Source: Deinococcus sonorensis KR-87
Lineage (GTDB): Bacteria; Deinococcota; Deinococci; Deinococcales; Deinococcaceae
DNA length: 64,000 nt
NCBI RefSeq assembly: GCF_040256395.1
Contig: NZ_CP158300.1
Location: forward strand, 124,001 to 188,000
Direction: 5' to 3'
In this document: piece after piece, positions 8,040 to 16,002 of the stretch
Position numbering within the stretch: the first letter of the stretch is position 1
Layout of the letters: each line of letters starts with the position of its first letter
Made by a program: the position numbers and the translations under genes
The notes under the pieces: generated by a model
Databases searched by the model: none
What the model saw: only the letters and a program-made list of their open reading frames with translations
What the model was told of the DNA's origin: nothing

Positions 8040-8710
8040 AGATGGCGCTGACGACCCGCCAGCAGAAAAAGGAGGTCAATCGGCTGCTGGCCGGGGAGCG
8101 GATCATGACGCTGGAGCAACTGACCCGGCTCGGCCTGCAGCGCGGGGTGGCGGCGATGGATCTGACGCTCGAGCTCCGGACGCTGCCGCTGAACCGGTCT
8201 CCGAAGCTGCTGGAGCGGACCTTCGTCGCGCTGAAGTACGAGACGCTGTACCGCCAGCCGACGCCGAAGTTGAAGCACCTTGCCCTGCTGGCCGAGGGAG
8301 CACGGCTCGTCGGGGTATCCCCGAGTGACTGGCGTGAGGTGACCACGCACGGGTCGGGGGCGACCCCCGACGCAGTCTGGATTCGGGGGCCGAGCGGGGC
8401 GGGGCTGGACTGGGCGCTGGAGGTCGACACCACCTATGGATGGGACAGGGTGGCGACCAAGTTCGGGGACTTCGGTCCCCGAGGGTTCCGGGTGCCCGGC
8501 CGTTCGGGGTCGGCGGCGCCCCTCGGGTACCGGGGGGTGGTGTGGATCGTGACCAACCGTCATCGGCAGGCCCGGGTCGGTCGCTGGCTTTACCGGGCTG
8601 GGTTCAGTGTGGCACCTCCCGGTCGGCCGCTGCCGCTGGGGGTGTCGGCATTCCGCTGGTCGGGGTCGGGCCAGACCCTGGAGGTGTGGGTGGTGTGCGC
8701 TCTGCTGTAG
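8036..8710 (+). CDS. Replication-relaxation-like protein (HTH plus nuclease-like fold)
   Basis: 224 aa. Residues 1-80 look like a winged helix (QQKKEVNRLLAGERIMTLEQLTRLG in outline: LLAGERIMTLEQLTRLG, LERTFVALKYE). Then comes TPDAVWIRGPSG, WALEVDTTYGWDRVATKFGDF, a PD...ExD...K pattern typical of the replication-relaxation family of mobile elements, which has a restriction-endonuclease-like core. Catalytic candidates are the PD Asp, the Glu/Asp of LEVD and the following Lys. It is coupled to the upstream membrane protein and converges on the minus-strand operon, ending 3 bp from its stop. The family name rests on motif shape only. Confidence 0.55.
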   Translation: MKMALTTRQQKKEVNRLLAGERIMTLEQLTRLGLQRGVAAMDLTLELRTLPLNRSPKLLERTFVALKYETLYRQPTPKLKHLALLAEGARLVGVSPSDWREVTTHGSGATPDAVWIRGPSGAGLDWALEVDTTYGWDRVATKFGDFGPRGFRVPGRSGSAAPLGYRGVVWIVTNRHRQARVGRWLYRAGFSVAPPGRPLPLGVSAFRWSGSGQTLEVWVVCALL

Positions 8711-8713
8711 CGT

Positions 8714-9397
8714 TCAGCGCTTCGCTTTCTTCGGAACCTGAAGCTGTACGGTCAGCAGGGGCGGCAGCGGCAGCGGCCACCCGTCCAGCAGGTGACCCGG
8801 GCGGTGCTGGATCCAGTGGTCGGCGTTGAGCTCCTGGCTGAGCGTCCGGTACGCCTCCGGATCCTGAGCCCCGACGATGAGCGGTCCGACGTATGGCAGG
8901 TGCAGGGCGATGTGGTCCCTGAGTGTTCGGCGGACATCACCTTCGTCGGGATCCGGGACCGCGGCGAGGCACAGGCACGCTCCGGCATCGGGACGGTCAC
9001 GTAACACCCGGGCAGAGAGAGGCGCCGCAAGGAGCCCGGGGGGGCGCATGTACACCGCGTCGGGGAGACGCTGGCTGTCCAGGCGCCAGCGGTGAAAGGT
9101 GAAGTCCACTGCCTCCAGCTGGGCGCGCAGCATGGCCACCGCGAGCACCTGACCGAGTTCACGCGGCGTGGTCGCCTCGCAGGCATCCCAGACGCCGTGG
9201 GGAGCGGCGGCGTTGATCCCGACCGCCCGACCGACCGCCGTGTCGACCTGGCGGAGCATGCCGGCGCGGACCAGCCGGCGGCGAAGCACCGGGTCTGGAG
9301 CGGTCAGGCCAGTCAACGGCAGCAGCTTCCGGTCTTGCGCCACGTCCAGCAGCGCGGTTTCATCCAGGCTGAGGCGCGGATCAGCGGGCATGGTCAT
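8714..9397 (-). CDS. Unknown protein, distant relative of the replication-relaxation-like neighbour
   Basis: 227 aa, last of three overlapping genes (start 9397 overlaps the previous stop by 17 bp). The order of parts mirrors the converging neighbour at 8036-8710: a winged-helix-like N-terminus (PVLRRRLVRAGMLRQVDTA), then LPDAVYMRPPG, then a hydrophobic strand. The Glu-x-Asp/Lys residues expected of an active nuclease are not evident (the strand reads CLCLAAVPDPDEGD). It may be a non-catalytic paralogue. Being in the operon of the MmeI-type enzyme, it could be an accessory or immunity factor; that is inference. Confidence 0.5.
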   Translation of the reverse strand: MTMPADPRLSLDETALLDVAQDRKLLPLTGLTAPDPVLRRRLVRAGMLRQVDTAVGRAVGINAAAPHGVWDACEATTPRELGQVLAVAMLRAQLEAVDFTFHRWRLDSQRLPDAVYMRPPGLLAAPLSARVLRDRPDAGACLCLAAVPDPDEGDVRRTLRDHIALHLPYVGPLIVGAQDPEAYRTLSQELNADHWIQHRPGHLLDGWPLPLPPLLTVQLQVPKKAKR

Positions 9398-10118
9398 CCT
9401 GAAAGGGCAGCCGCAGCACGAGGGCGCGCTGCCCTTTCGGCCCCTGGTGCTTCTCGAGCCGTTTGAGGCACCTGGGATCGAGCGTGCCGACGATGAGGTG
9501 GTAGGCTCCGTCCTTCAGCAGCCGGTGTGTCTGGAGCAGGTCTCGGGCGCGGCCGCGGGAGATCCCGCCTCCAGAGATCGTCGAGACCACCAGGGCTGGC
9601 ACCCGCGCCTGAGTCAAGCCGAGCAGTGTGCCGGGCACCTGCATCGTCATGGCTGTCGGCACTCCCCACCGTTCACCCGGGCTGGCCAGCTCGGACTGCC
9701 CTTTGACCTGGTAGCGGCCGATTGCGCCGCCCTGCGCCTCGAGCCACAACCTGAGGGTGGCCGAGCTGGCCGCGTCTGTTACCGTCCCGGGACCATGAAC
9801 ACTCCAGGTCCCGGAGACTGCGCAGGGATGGAGGGTGTAACACGGTCCAATCAGCGTGTGCGTGATGGTCAGTTCGTTCTGAGCGAGCAGGTCCCTGGCA
9901 ATGAGGCGTTCGTAGTCCGTGAGCACCTGATCGGGGAGAGCGAAGTACTCACAGTGCAGCCGGAGCACGCCATATTCTTCGTCGGAGGTTGGCATGCCTG
10001 AGTCTACGAAGGCACTGTTTACGCCCCGAGCGGTCAAGCTCGCAAGAAAAGCAACACGAGGAGGGGGCTTGTAGGGCAGCCGGGCAGGGAGATCGGGGTT
10101 AAGCGGTGTACCCACCAT
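9381..10118 (-). CDS. Unknown protein, middle gene of the MmeI operon
   Basis: 245 aa if started at ATG 10118, which lies inside the 3' end of the MmeI-type gene (20-bp overlap, different frame). An internal ATG near 9993 (MPTSDEEYGVL) would give a shorter protein. Neither has a strong ribosome binding site, so translational coupling is likely. The C-terminal half contains a Gly-rich turn TISGGGISRGRARDLLQT and a final basic segment LDPRCLKRLEKHQGPKG. I recognise no domain, signal peptide or membrane segment. Its stop overlaps the next gene by 17 bp. Confidence 0.5.
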   Translation of the reverse strand: MVGTPLNPDLPARLPYKPPPRVAFLASLTARGVNSAFVDSGMPTSDEEYGVLRLHCEYFALPDQVLTDYERLIARDLLAQNELTITHTLIGPCYTLHPCAVSGTWSVHGPGTVTDAASSATLRLWLEAQGGAIGRYQVKGQSELASPGERWGVPTAMTMQVPGTLLGLTQARVPALVVSTISGGGISRGRARDLLQTHRLLKDGAYHLIVGTLDPRCLKRLEKHQGPKGQRALVLRLPFQDDHAR

Positions 10119-13100
10119 GTGCCGGAACTTCCCGGGCCTGCCCGAGAAATACCAGGGTTTCCAGCAGTTCTTCGGCCCGGCCTTCGCCCACGCCTTTGAA
10201 ACTCCGGGCGACCTGCTGCACTGTGAGGGGCCGCGCGGCGCTCCGCAGCAGCTGGCGCACCACCCGCGACTGTTCGGCCAGCCGCAGCGGGAAGGCCGGG
10301 ATCTGCTCAGCCGCCACCGGCAGCACCGCCACTTCCAGGCCCAGCCCCTCCTGCACTACGCTCCCGGGGTTCTGGTACGCCGGGCGCAGCCACTGCACGA
10401 TGTCCTTGCGCTCTCCGGCAGCCCGCTGCTCGTTCAACGCCATTAGATTGCTGAGCAGCTGCTGCGTGGAGAGCGTCCCGGTCCAGCCGTAGGCGGCTGC
10501 TACCAGTTCGTCCAGTTCGTCGTGAAGCCTCTTCAATAGAGTGACCAGCCCCCGATCATGGACGTCCTGCTCTTTCTTGCTGAGAGGCTCACCCGCCCGA
10601 AGTCGTTCCAAGACGTTGTACAGGTCCGTCATCCCCAAGTCAGGGTGCAGGGCCAGTCGGGCTTTGCGGTGATCGTCAAGGGCCTGTGCCTTCTCACGGA
10701 TGGCCGCTTTCTGGCTGGATGTTGCCGCCGGGAAAGGAAAGGTCTCAAAGCAACGGGTCTTGTTGTAGCGAGGGTCGTTTCCTACACCGAGTCGACTGCC
10801 TTGGGCCATCGCCCAGACGACATGAGTCCGGCTACTCAGCACTCCGAGTACGTATGCGTCCTCATCCGCAACGACCACCAGCATGTTGTCAGGCAGCACG
10901 CTGGCGTCCAAGAACTGGAAGAACCGATGTTTGCTGGTCTCCACGGTGGCGATGTAACGCGGCAAACCGAACAGCTGATTTCTCAGCTTCGGATTTGTCT
11001 CACCGAACAGCCACCAGTTCGCCTTTCGACTCGCCCTTTTATTCTGATCTCGCTCAGGTTTCACGGCCAGCAACAGGTGCTGAAAGACTTCTGGGAAGCG
11101 TTCCCGCACTTCAGCTTCGGTGAGCCCGAACAGATCAATGACCATGACGTTCCGACACTGTGAAGTCAGGTCGCGGCCGTTGCGGTAGTGGCGTATGTGC
11201 CGCTCCAGCCCCGGAATTCGGCCCAGCCCAAGTTGCGTCGCCTGTCCCGGGGTGATGATGAAGCCACTCCCGAACAGTTGCACGCCGCGGTTACTGAGGT
11301 TTTCGTTGGCCCGAAGTTCGACAGCAGCAGTCAGGTCCGTTCCCACCGTAAGGTCGGGATTGATACGCCCGGTCTCCTCAACGACGACCACGGTGTACTC
11401 GCCGTTCTCACTGACCCTTTCTTCGATCACCCTCTCGATCAGCCCGTCCCGCTGACCGCGTTCCACTACTGTCATGGCAATGCGCACGGCGGCCCCGTCG
11501 GACTCGTCTACCCACGGGTGATCCGGCACGGCGTACACCAAGCTCAGCCCCATGCCGGTCAGCCGCTCCTCGACCACGCGACGGTTGAAGGTCTGCTTGA
11601 TGCTGTTGGTGGTCACGAAGCCGAACCGCCTCAGGCCTGCCTTCTGGCTACGGCCGAGATCCAGGGCGGCAGCGGCCTTATGCCACCAGTACATCACGAA
11701 GTCGCTGCTGTCCGGCACGCCGGGTACTCTTTTGCTCTGCTTGTAGGTGGCGCGGAGGGCCTCGACGTAGCCACTGCCTAGGGTTTCGCGCATTGGCCCG
11801 GCCCCGATAAAGGGCGGGTTGCCGACGATGAAAGACGCCTCCGGCCACAGGGCCCGGGATGGTTGCAGGTATTCCATGTCGGGCACCAGGGCGTTCAGGT
11901 CCGGCACGCTATGGCCACTGGCAGGGTCGATGGTCCGGGTGACCCCGTCCCAGTGGGTGAGCTTCTTTCCCCGGTCGTCCTTGCGGATCCGAGTCTGACG
12001 GTAGCTCAACACCGCGTCGGTTTGGCGGATGTTCTTCAGCGCTTTGAGAATCGGTTCAGGCGGCGCGGGCTTCTGGTGGGTGCGGGCGTAGATCTGCAGG
12101 TAGCCGATCCACAGCACCAGGCTCGCGACGCTGGCAGCGCGGTCGTTGATCTCCAGGCCCAGGAAGTTCTCGGGGCTGACGTCGATCAGCTGAGGCTGAC
12201 CACCCAGGCTCAGCAGGACCTCCTGCGCTTCAGACTCCAGGCGTTTGATCAGTTCCATGCTGACGTACAGAAAGTTACCTGTTCCACAGGCTGGATCCAG
12301 CACCCTGACCTGCCGCAACCCGGCTAGAAACGCTTCGACCTTGCCGACGGCCTTGAGCCTCGCATTCTGATCGGCTTCAACGCTCTCGCCCGCCGATTCC
12401 AGGTCGCGTTGCACCTCGACGAGAACACCGCGCCAGTCCTCACGCAGCGGCTCCATCACTACCCGGTTCACCAGCCGCTCGACGTAAGCGCGTGGGGTGT
12501 AGTGCGCCCCGAGGCGGTGCCGTTCACGGACGTCCAAGGCGCGCTCGACCAGCGTGCCGAAGATGCTGGGCTCGACCTCGCTCCAGTCCGATTCAGCTGC
12601 GTGGATCAGGAGGTCCAGCTGCTCGGCAGTCACGGGCAGCACCTCAGGGTTCTCGAACAGACCGCCGTTAAATTTCAGGATCTTCGACCGCAGAAAGGCA
12701 CTGAGGCCACCGCTGGCCATGGCCTCCCAGAGTTCCTTCATCAGCGGCACGAAGTTCTCCGGTGTATTCTTCACGCTCTTCAGCGCCTTGGTGAACTCTC
12801 CCCTGGGAATCAGGTCCATGTCTTCGGCGAACATGGTGAAGATCATCCGCATTAAAAAGGTGCTGACCTGCTCGGCAGTGAAGCTCGGCTGCCCGTCGGC
12901 GGTGCGTGAAGCTTCCAGGCTTTTGCCGATTTCAGCCAGCCAGGTGGTTACCTTCCGGGTGACGCGGGCGGCGTGGCGCGACGGGTCGAGGCTTTGCGGG
13001 TCGAGCCAGATGGTCCGCAGCCGCTCCCGCACCTCCGCTTTCTCGAGATCGGCCAGCGGAATGCGGTGGTTCCGGGCGGTGGGGAACGGCAAGTAGGTGC

Positions 13101-13596
13101 CTCCGGAGCGCGAGAACTCACTGTAGACCTCGATCACGTGTCCGACATCCACGACCAGGATGAACGGCGGGCGACCTTCATCTACGGGCAGAAAGCGAAC
13201 ATAGGCTTCGGCCTGCTCCTTGGCCCGCACCATGCTGGTGTCCCAGGTCTTCGTCCCGCGCACCCCATGGCCGCGCTTCTTGCGTGGGGCCTTGCCGGTG
13301 CTGGTGCGCGCTGCGTTCACGCTGGCCTCCTCGGCCTCGACGCCCTGCTTGGTTTCCAGCACGAAGCTGCCCTGACGGTACAGGTCCAGGAAGCGGCTGG
13401 TGTGGCTGCCGTCCGTAAAGACCTCCTGCACCTCGCGCTCGAAGACGTAAGTACCTTTGCCAGACGAGGTGGAGGGGTCAGGCCGGGGCACGCCGAGCAG
13501 CTCGCATAGTTCGATCAGGAACGACGCGTAGTTGGCCCGCTCGCTGCCACCGGAAGCTTTCCAGCGTTGAATGAAAGTGTGAGGGTCGGTGGACAA
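10099..13596 (-). CDS. MmeI-type (Type IIL) restriction-modification enzyme
   Basis: 1165 aa, a single chain with both endonuclease and adenine methyltransferase activities. The N-terminal nuclease domain shows FLDLYRQGSFVLETKQ with Asp71, Glu81 and Lys83 (D-x9-ExK). A helical spacer follows, then the methyltransferase with SAM motif VLDPACGTGNF (about residue 433) and catalytic NPPFIGAG (about 593). After it come the target-recognition region (about 760-960) and a C-terminal helical domain. All key residues are present and length is normal for the family, so it should be active. Modification protects only one strand of the recognition site in this class. Start TTG 13596 has no ribosome binding site; TAGCCT lies close upstream. 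Two small genes overlap its end. Confidence 0.9.
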   Translation of the reverse strand: MSTDPHTFIQRWKASGGSERANYASFLIELCELLGVPRPDPSTSSGKGTYVFEREVQEVFTDGSHTSRFLDLYRQGSFVLETKQGVEAEEASVNAARTSTGKAPRKKRGHGVRGTKTWDTSMVRAKEQAEAYVRFLPVDEGRPPFILVVDVGHVIEVYSEFSRSGGTYLPFPTARNHRIPLADLEKAEVRERLRTIWLDPQSLDPSRHAARVTRKVTTWLAEIGKSLEASRTADGQPSFTAEQVSTFLMRMIFTMFAEDMDLIPRGEFTKALKSVKNTPENFVPLMKELWEAMASGGLSAFLRSKILKFNGGLFENPEVLPVTAEQLDLLIHAAESDWSEVEPSIFGTLVERALDVRERHRLGAHYTPRAYVERLVNRVVMEPLREDWRGVLVEVQRDLESAGESVEADQNARLKAVGKVEAFLAGLRQVRVLDPACGTGNFLYVSMELIKRLESEAQEVLLSLGGQPQLIDVSPENFLGLEINDRAASVASLVLWIGYLQIYARTHQKPAPPEPILKALKNIRQTDAVLSYRQTRIRKDDRGKKLTHWDGVTRTIDPASGHSVPDLNALVPDMEYLQPSRALWPEASFIVGNPPFIGAGPMRETLGSGYVEALRATYKQSKRVPGVPDSSDFVMYWWHKAAAALDLGRSQKAGLRRFGFVTTNSIKQTFNRRVVEERLTGMGLSLVYAVPDHPWVDESDGAAVRIAMTVVERGQRDGLIERVIEERVSENGEYTVVVVEETGRINPDLTVGTDLTAAVELRANENLSNRGVQLFGSGFIITPGQATQLGLGRIPGLERHIRHYRNGRDLTSQCRNVMVIDLFGLTEAEVRERFPEVFQHLLLAVKPERDQNKRASRKANWWLFGETNPKLRNQLFGLPRYIATVETSKHRFFQFLDASVLPDNMLVVVADEDAYVLGVLSSRTHVVWAMAQGSRLGVGNDPRYNKTRCFETFPFPAATSSQKAAIREKAQALDDHRKARLALHPDLGMTDLYNVLERLRAGEPLSKKEQDVHDRGLVTLLKRLHDELDELVAAAYGWTGTLSTQQLLSNLMALNEQRAAGERKDIVQWLRPAYQNPGSVVQEGLGLEVAVLPVAAEQIPAFPLRLAEQSRVVRQLLRSAARPLTVQQVARSFKGVGEGRAEELLETLVFLGQAREVPAHGGYTA

Positions 13597-13783
13597 GGTG
13601 GGTCTAGGCTAGCGCAGCGAGGGAAGCGCGATCTGTGCAGTTACCGCCCTGTGCAGGTGCATCAGTCTTTCTCCATCAGGTTCGACAGGGCCAAGTCAGC
13701 TCCCGGAGGGCGACCTGTGAACATGGTCAGGTCTGCTGGATGCCGCGGTAGGATCAGGGTGTACGAAAATTCAGGAGGTCGAG

Positions 13784-13942
13784 ATGGCTGACAAGAAGAC
13801 GAGTCCGAAAGCTGCCACCGCCGCATCCGCTGTGCTCCGTGATGGTCGCACGGGCCCGAAATCCAAGACTGCTGCCGCCAGTGCGTTGGCACAGACCGGA
13901 CCGGCTAAGAAGGCGCCTGCGAAGAAAGCAGCGAAGAAGTAG
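13784..13942 (+). CDS. 52-aa Lys/Ala-rich basic protein
   Basis: ATG preceded by AGGAGG with ideal spacing. The protein reads MADKKTSPKAATAASAVLRD, then a GRTGPKSKTAAASALAQ segment, then a Lys/Ala/Pro tail like histone H1. The middle motif (AS-x-VLRD...KS-x-A-AASALAQ) belongs to a widespread group of tiny proteins found in bacteria and phages with unknown function. It probably binds nucleic acid through its tail. It is divergent from the MmeI-type gene and followed by a hairpin terminator. Confidence 0.75.
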   Translation: MADKKTSPKAATAASAVLRDGRTGPKSKTAAASALAQTGPAKKAPAKKAAKK

Positions 13943-13961
13943 GCGGTTCCTCGCTGGAGAT

Positions 13962-13985
13962 GCGCCCGGGCACTTGCCCGGGCGC
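13962..13985 (+). terminator. Hairpin terminator after the 52-aa gene
   Basis: GCGCCCGGGCA and TGCCCGGGCGC pair around a 2-nt loop, 20 bp after the stop codon, followed by a weak T-rich stretch. Confidence 0.7.
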
Positions 13986-14182
13986 TCTGTTGCTTACTGG
14001 TTGGACGTGGCGCCAGAAACAAAATCCTGCCGTCGCTGAACTGAAGGTTAAGCTGACCGCCGAACCCGGCATCAGCTACCTCACGCAGGTCATGCCTGGT
14101 CCGGCCGGCACCACGGCCATCTGCACCAGGGCGTACGCACTGCGCCGCTGATCCTTGCGGCACGCCAAGCACGATAAGACAT
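13986..14182. other. Short stretch without a recognisable gene
   Basis: A plus-strand frame at about 14020-14151 contains a protein-like piece (AELKVKLTAEPGISYLTQV) without start signals. It may be a gene remnant upstream of the integration module. Confidence 0.25.
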
Positions 14183-14204
14183 CCCCCTTTCGAGGGGGCT
14201 TTTT
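14183..14204 (+). terminator. Intrinsic terminator
   Basis: CCCCC, a TTTCGA loop region, GGGGGC, then five T. It separates the region on the left from the xis-int operon. Confidence 0.75.
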
Positions 14205-14259
14205 CATGCTCGTCAATACCTTGAATCTGGATGCATGGCGCTGCGTCACCACCTACCTG

Positions 14260-14322
14260 TTGACAGCGGGATAGGTTGCAGGCATGGATAACACACCGAT
14301 CGATTCAGCGCCTTAGGCGCAC
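14260..14322 (+). promoter_or_regulatory. Candidate promoter and leader hairpin of the xis-int operon
   Basis: TTGACA at 14260-14265, with a possible -10 (TGGATA, 14285-14290) at a slightly long 19-bp spacing. A perfect palindrome GCGCCTTAGGCGC follows at about 14310-14322, immediately before the AGGAG ribosome binding site of the excisionase gene. The palindrome could be an operator or affect translation. Confidence 0.4.
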
Positions 14323-14334
14323 AGGAGCAACACC

Positions 14335-14544
14335 ATGTCAGAGCAGCAACAGATTCACCCCGACTTCTTGACGGTCCCGCAGGTGGCCCGTCGACTGCAG
14401 CTGGGCAGGAACACCGTGTACGGCCTGATCCGTACCCGGAGCATCCCGAGTGTCCGCATCGGCCGCAGCATCCGCATCAGCCGCCCCGTGCTGGAACGCT
14501 GGTTGGCACAGGTCGATGGCCAGCTGGTCGAGGTCGGGCAGTGA
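14335..14544 (+). CDS. Excisionase-type helix-turn-helix protein
   Basis: 69 aa, ATG with AGGAG upstream. The sequence FLTVPQVARRLQLGRNTVYGL, followed by IPSVRIGRSIRIS and LERWLAQ, is the winged helix-turn-helix of the excisionase/MerR-like family (residues 8-60). Such proteins bend att-site DNA to favour excision. The stop overlaps the next start (GTGA), so it is co-translated with the arm-domain protein and then the integrase. Confidence 0.85.
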   Translation: MSEQQQIHPDFLTVPQVARRLQLGRNTVYGLIRTRSIPSVRIGRSIRISRPVLERWLAQVDGQLVEVGQ

Positions 14545-14735
14545 CCCGGAGCATGGATGGGTCAGGCAGCGTCTACGCGCTGCCCGACGGCCGGTACAGG
14601 TACCGCGTGACCATCACCGACGGTGGCCGCCGGTACCGGATCGTCCGCCCGGTGGTCAACACCGCGCAGGAGGCTGAGGCGGGCCTCCTGCAGGCCCGGG
14701 AGCGCGGCACTCTCAGCCCGCTGGCGGCGCAGTGA
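14541..14735 (+). CDS. Free-standing copy of the integrase arm-binding domain
   Basis: 64 aa from GTG 14541 (GTGA overlap with xis); its stop overlaps the integrase GTG at 14732. It matches the first 60 or so residues of the integrase next to it: GSVYALPDGRYRYRVTI against GGIARLPDGRFRYRMTI, and AEAGLLQARERGTLSP against AEAGLLQARAARERGTLSP. The DNA is also alike, so this is a tandem duplication. It is not a pseudogene: frame, start and stop are intact and coupled on both sides. It would bind arm sites without a catalytic domain, and so could compete with or regulate the integrase; that is inference. Confidence 0.75.
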   Translation: MTRSMDGSGSVYALPDGRYRYRVTITDGGRRYRIVRPVVNTAQEAEAGLLQARERGTLSPLAAQ

Positions 14736-15895
14736 CGCGGCGCGCGAATGGTGAAGGCGGCATTGCCAGGCTGCCGGACGGCCGGTTCCGGTATCGCATG
14801 ACCATCGTCGACAGTGGCCACCGCCGCCGAATCGTGGGTCCGGTCGTTACCACGAAGCAGGAGGCCGAGGCAGGCCTCCTGCAGGCCCGGGCGGCCCGGG
14901 AGCGTGGGACGCTCAGCCCCCCGACCGTCATCACGTTCGGGGAGTGGATCGACCACTGGCGGGACCAGCACGCACCGACCGTGGCTACCAGCACCGCGGG
15001 GGTGGTACGCGACTACCTCAGCATCTACGTCGACGAACCGATCCGCCGGGTCAGGCTCCAGGCGGTGACGGTGCAGGTCCTGCGTCAGTTGGACGCCCGC
15101 CTGGTCTCGCGTGGCCTGGCCGTATCGACCCGCAGCAAGATCATGGGCCTGGTCCGGGCGGCGCTCCGCCTGGCGGTGGAAGACGGGTTGATCCTCAGCA
15201 CCCCTGGCGACCTGGTGAAGGTTAAACAGACGGCGATCGATCTCATGCGCGTCGACAAAAAGAGGGCACTGACGCCGGAGGAGGTGCGTCGGCTGTTTGC
15301 GGCGGCTGACGGCCACTGGTTGGAGGTGATGGTGACCATCCTGTTCGCCTTGGGTCTCCGGCGCGGGGAGGCGCTCGGCCTGCGGTGGAGCGATATCAAC
15401 TGGAAGTCCGGCACCGTGCGGATCGAGCAGCAGCTCCGCATGTCGGCTGGTCAAGCCGAGCTGGCGCCGCTGAAGACGAAGTCGTCCCGCCGGACCCTGG
15501 GGATGGACAGCTTTCTTCGGGCGGCCCTGATCCGCCAGCAGGAGCGGCAGGCGGAGTGGAAGGCCGCCTGTGGGGTGTTGTGGACGGACAGCGGCCTAGT
15601 GATCACTACCGAGACCGGCCACTGGGTCGACCCGCGGGTGCCAAACCGGGTGTTCGGCCTCCTGGCCCGGGAGGCCGGCATCAAGCGCCTGTCGACGCAC
15701 AGCGGGCGGCACACCAACATCTCCGGTCAGATCGCGGCCGGTGTCCCGATCGCGGTGGTGGCAGCCAGGGCCGGACATCGGGACGGCACGGTCACGGCAA
15801 AGGCGTACATCACGGTGATGCAGGATCAGATTCGGGCCGGAGGGTTCGACCTCGGTGGCTACCTCGGCCATCAACTCGATCAGGATCCAAAATAA
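14732..15895 (+). CDS. int: Tyrosine recombinase / integrase
   Basis: 387 aa. Residues 1-65 form an AP2-like arm-binding domain, 70-170 the SAM-like core-binding domain (FGEWIDHWRDQHAPTVA...), and 185-375 the catalytic domain. The catalytic set is complete: Arg210 (LGLRRGEALGLRW), His323 and Arg326 (THSGRH), His349 (AGHRDG) and Tyr359 (AYITVM). It would integrate and excise the island. Third gene of a tightly overlapping xis/arm-domain/int operon. A 15-bp palindrome and a terminator follow. I could not find the matching left att site. Confidence 0.9.
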   Translation: MTRRANGEGGIARLPDGRFRYRMTIVDSGHRRRIVGPVVTTKQEAEAGLLQARAARERGTLSPPTVITFGEWIDHWRDQHAPTVATSTAGVVRDYLSIYVDEPIRRVRLQAVTVQVLRQLDARLVSRGLAVSTRSKIMGLVRAALRLAVEDGLILSTPGDLVKVKQTAIDLMRVDKKRALTPEEVRRLFAAADGHWLEVMVTILFALGLRRGEALGLRWSDINWKSGTVRIEQQLRMSAGQAELAPLKTKSSRRTLGMDSFLRAALIRQQERQAEWKAACGVLWTDSGLVITTETGHWVDPRVPNRVFGLLAREAGIKRLSTHSGRHTNISGQIAAGVPIAVVAARAGHRDGTVTAKAYITVMQDQIRAGGFDLGGYLGHQLDQDPK

Positions 15896-15924
15896 ACCTC
15901 ATTGGTACACACAGTGGCACAACC

Positions 15925-15939
15925 TCCGTTTCAAACGGA
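15925..15939. repeat. Palindrome downstream of int, possible att core
   Basis: TCCGTTTCAAACGGA, perfect around a central C, 29 bp after the integrase stop. Position and symmetry would suit a tyrosine-recombinase core site, but no second copy was found in the window. Confidence 0.35.
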
Positions 15940-15949
15940 TGATAGACAG

Positions 15950-15980
15950 CAGAAAGCGCCCTCTCACAGGGCGCTTTCTG
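15950..15980. terminator. Bidirectional terminator between int and the ABC operon
   Basis: CAGAAAGCGCCCT and AGGGCGCTTTCTG pair around CTCAC, with A-rich and T-rich inner ends. Serves the converging integrase and importer operons. Confidence 0.8.
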
Positions 15981-16002
15981 CTTGTCCTATCGGCTGGGCG
16001 GA

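Noticed and set aside
13960..14151. 63-aa plus-strand frame after the 52-aa gene
   Set aside because: Its first part lies in the terminator hairpin and it has no ribosome binding site; at most the later part is a remnant.
15896..15949. tRNA 3' end as integration site next to int
   Set aside because: No tRNA-like T-loop or acceptor sequence is present; only a 15-bp palindrome is seen, and no second copy was found near 1-4.3 kb.
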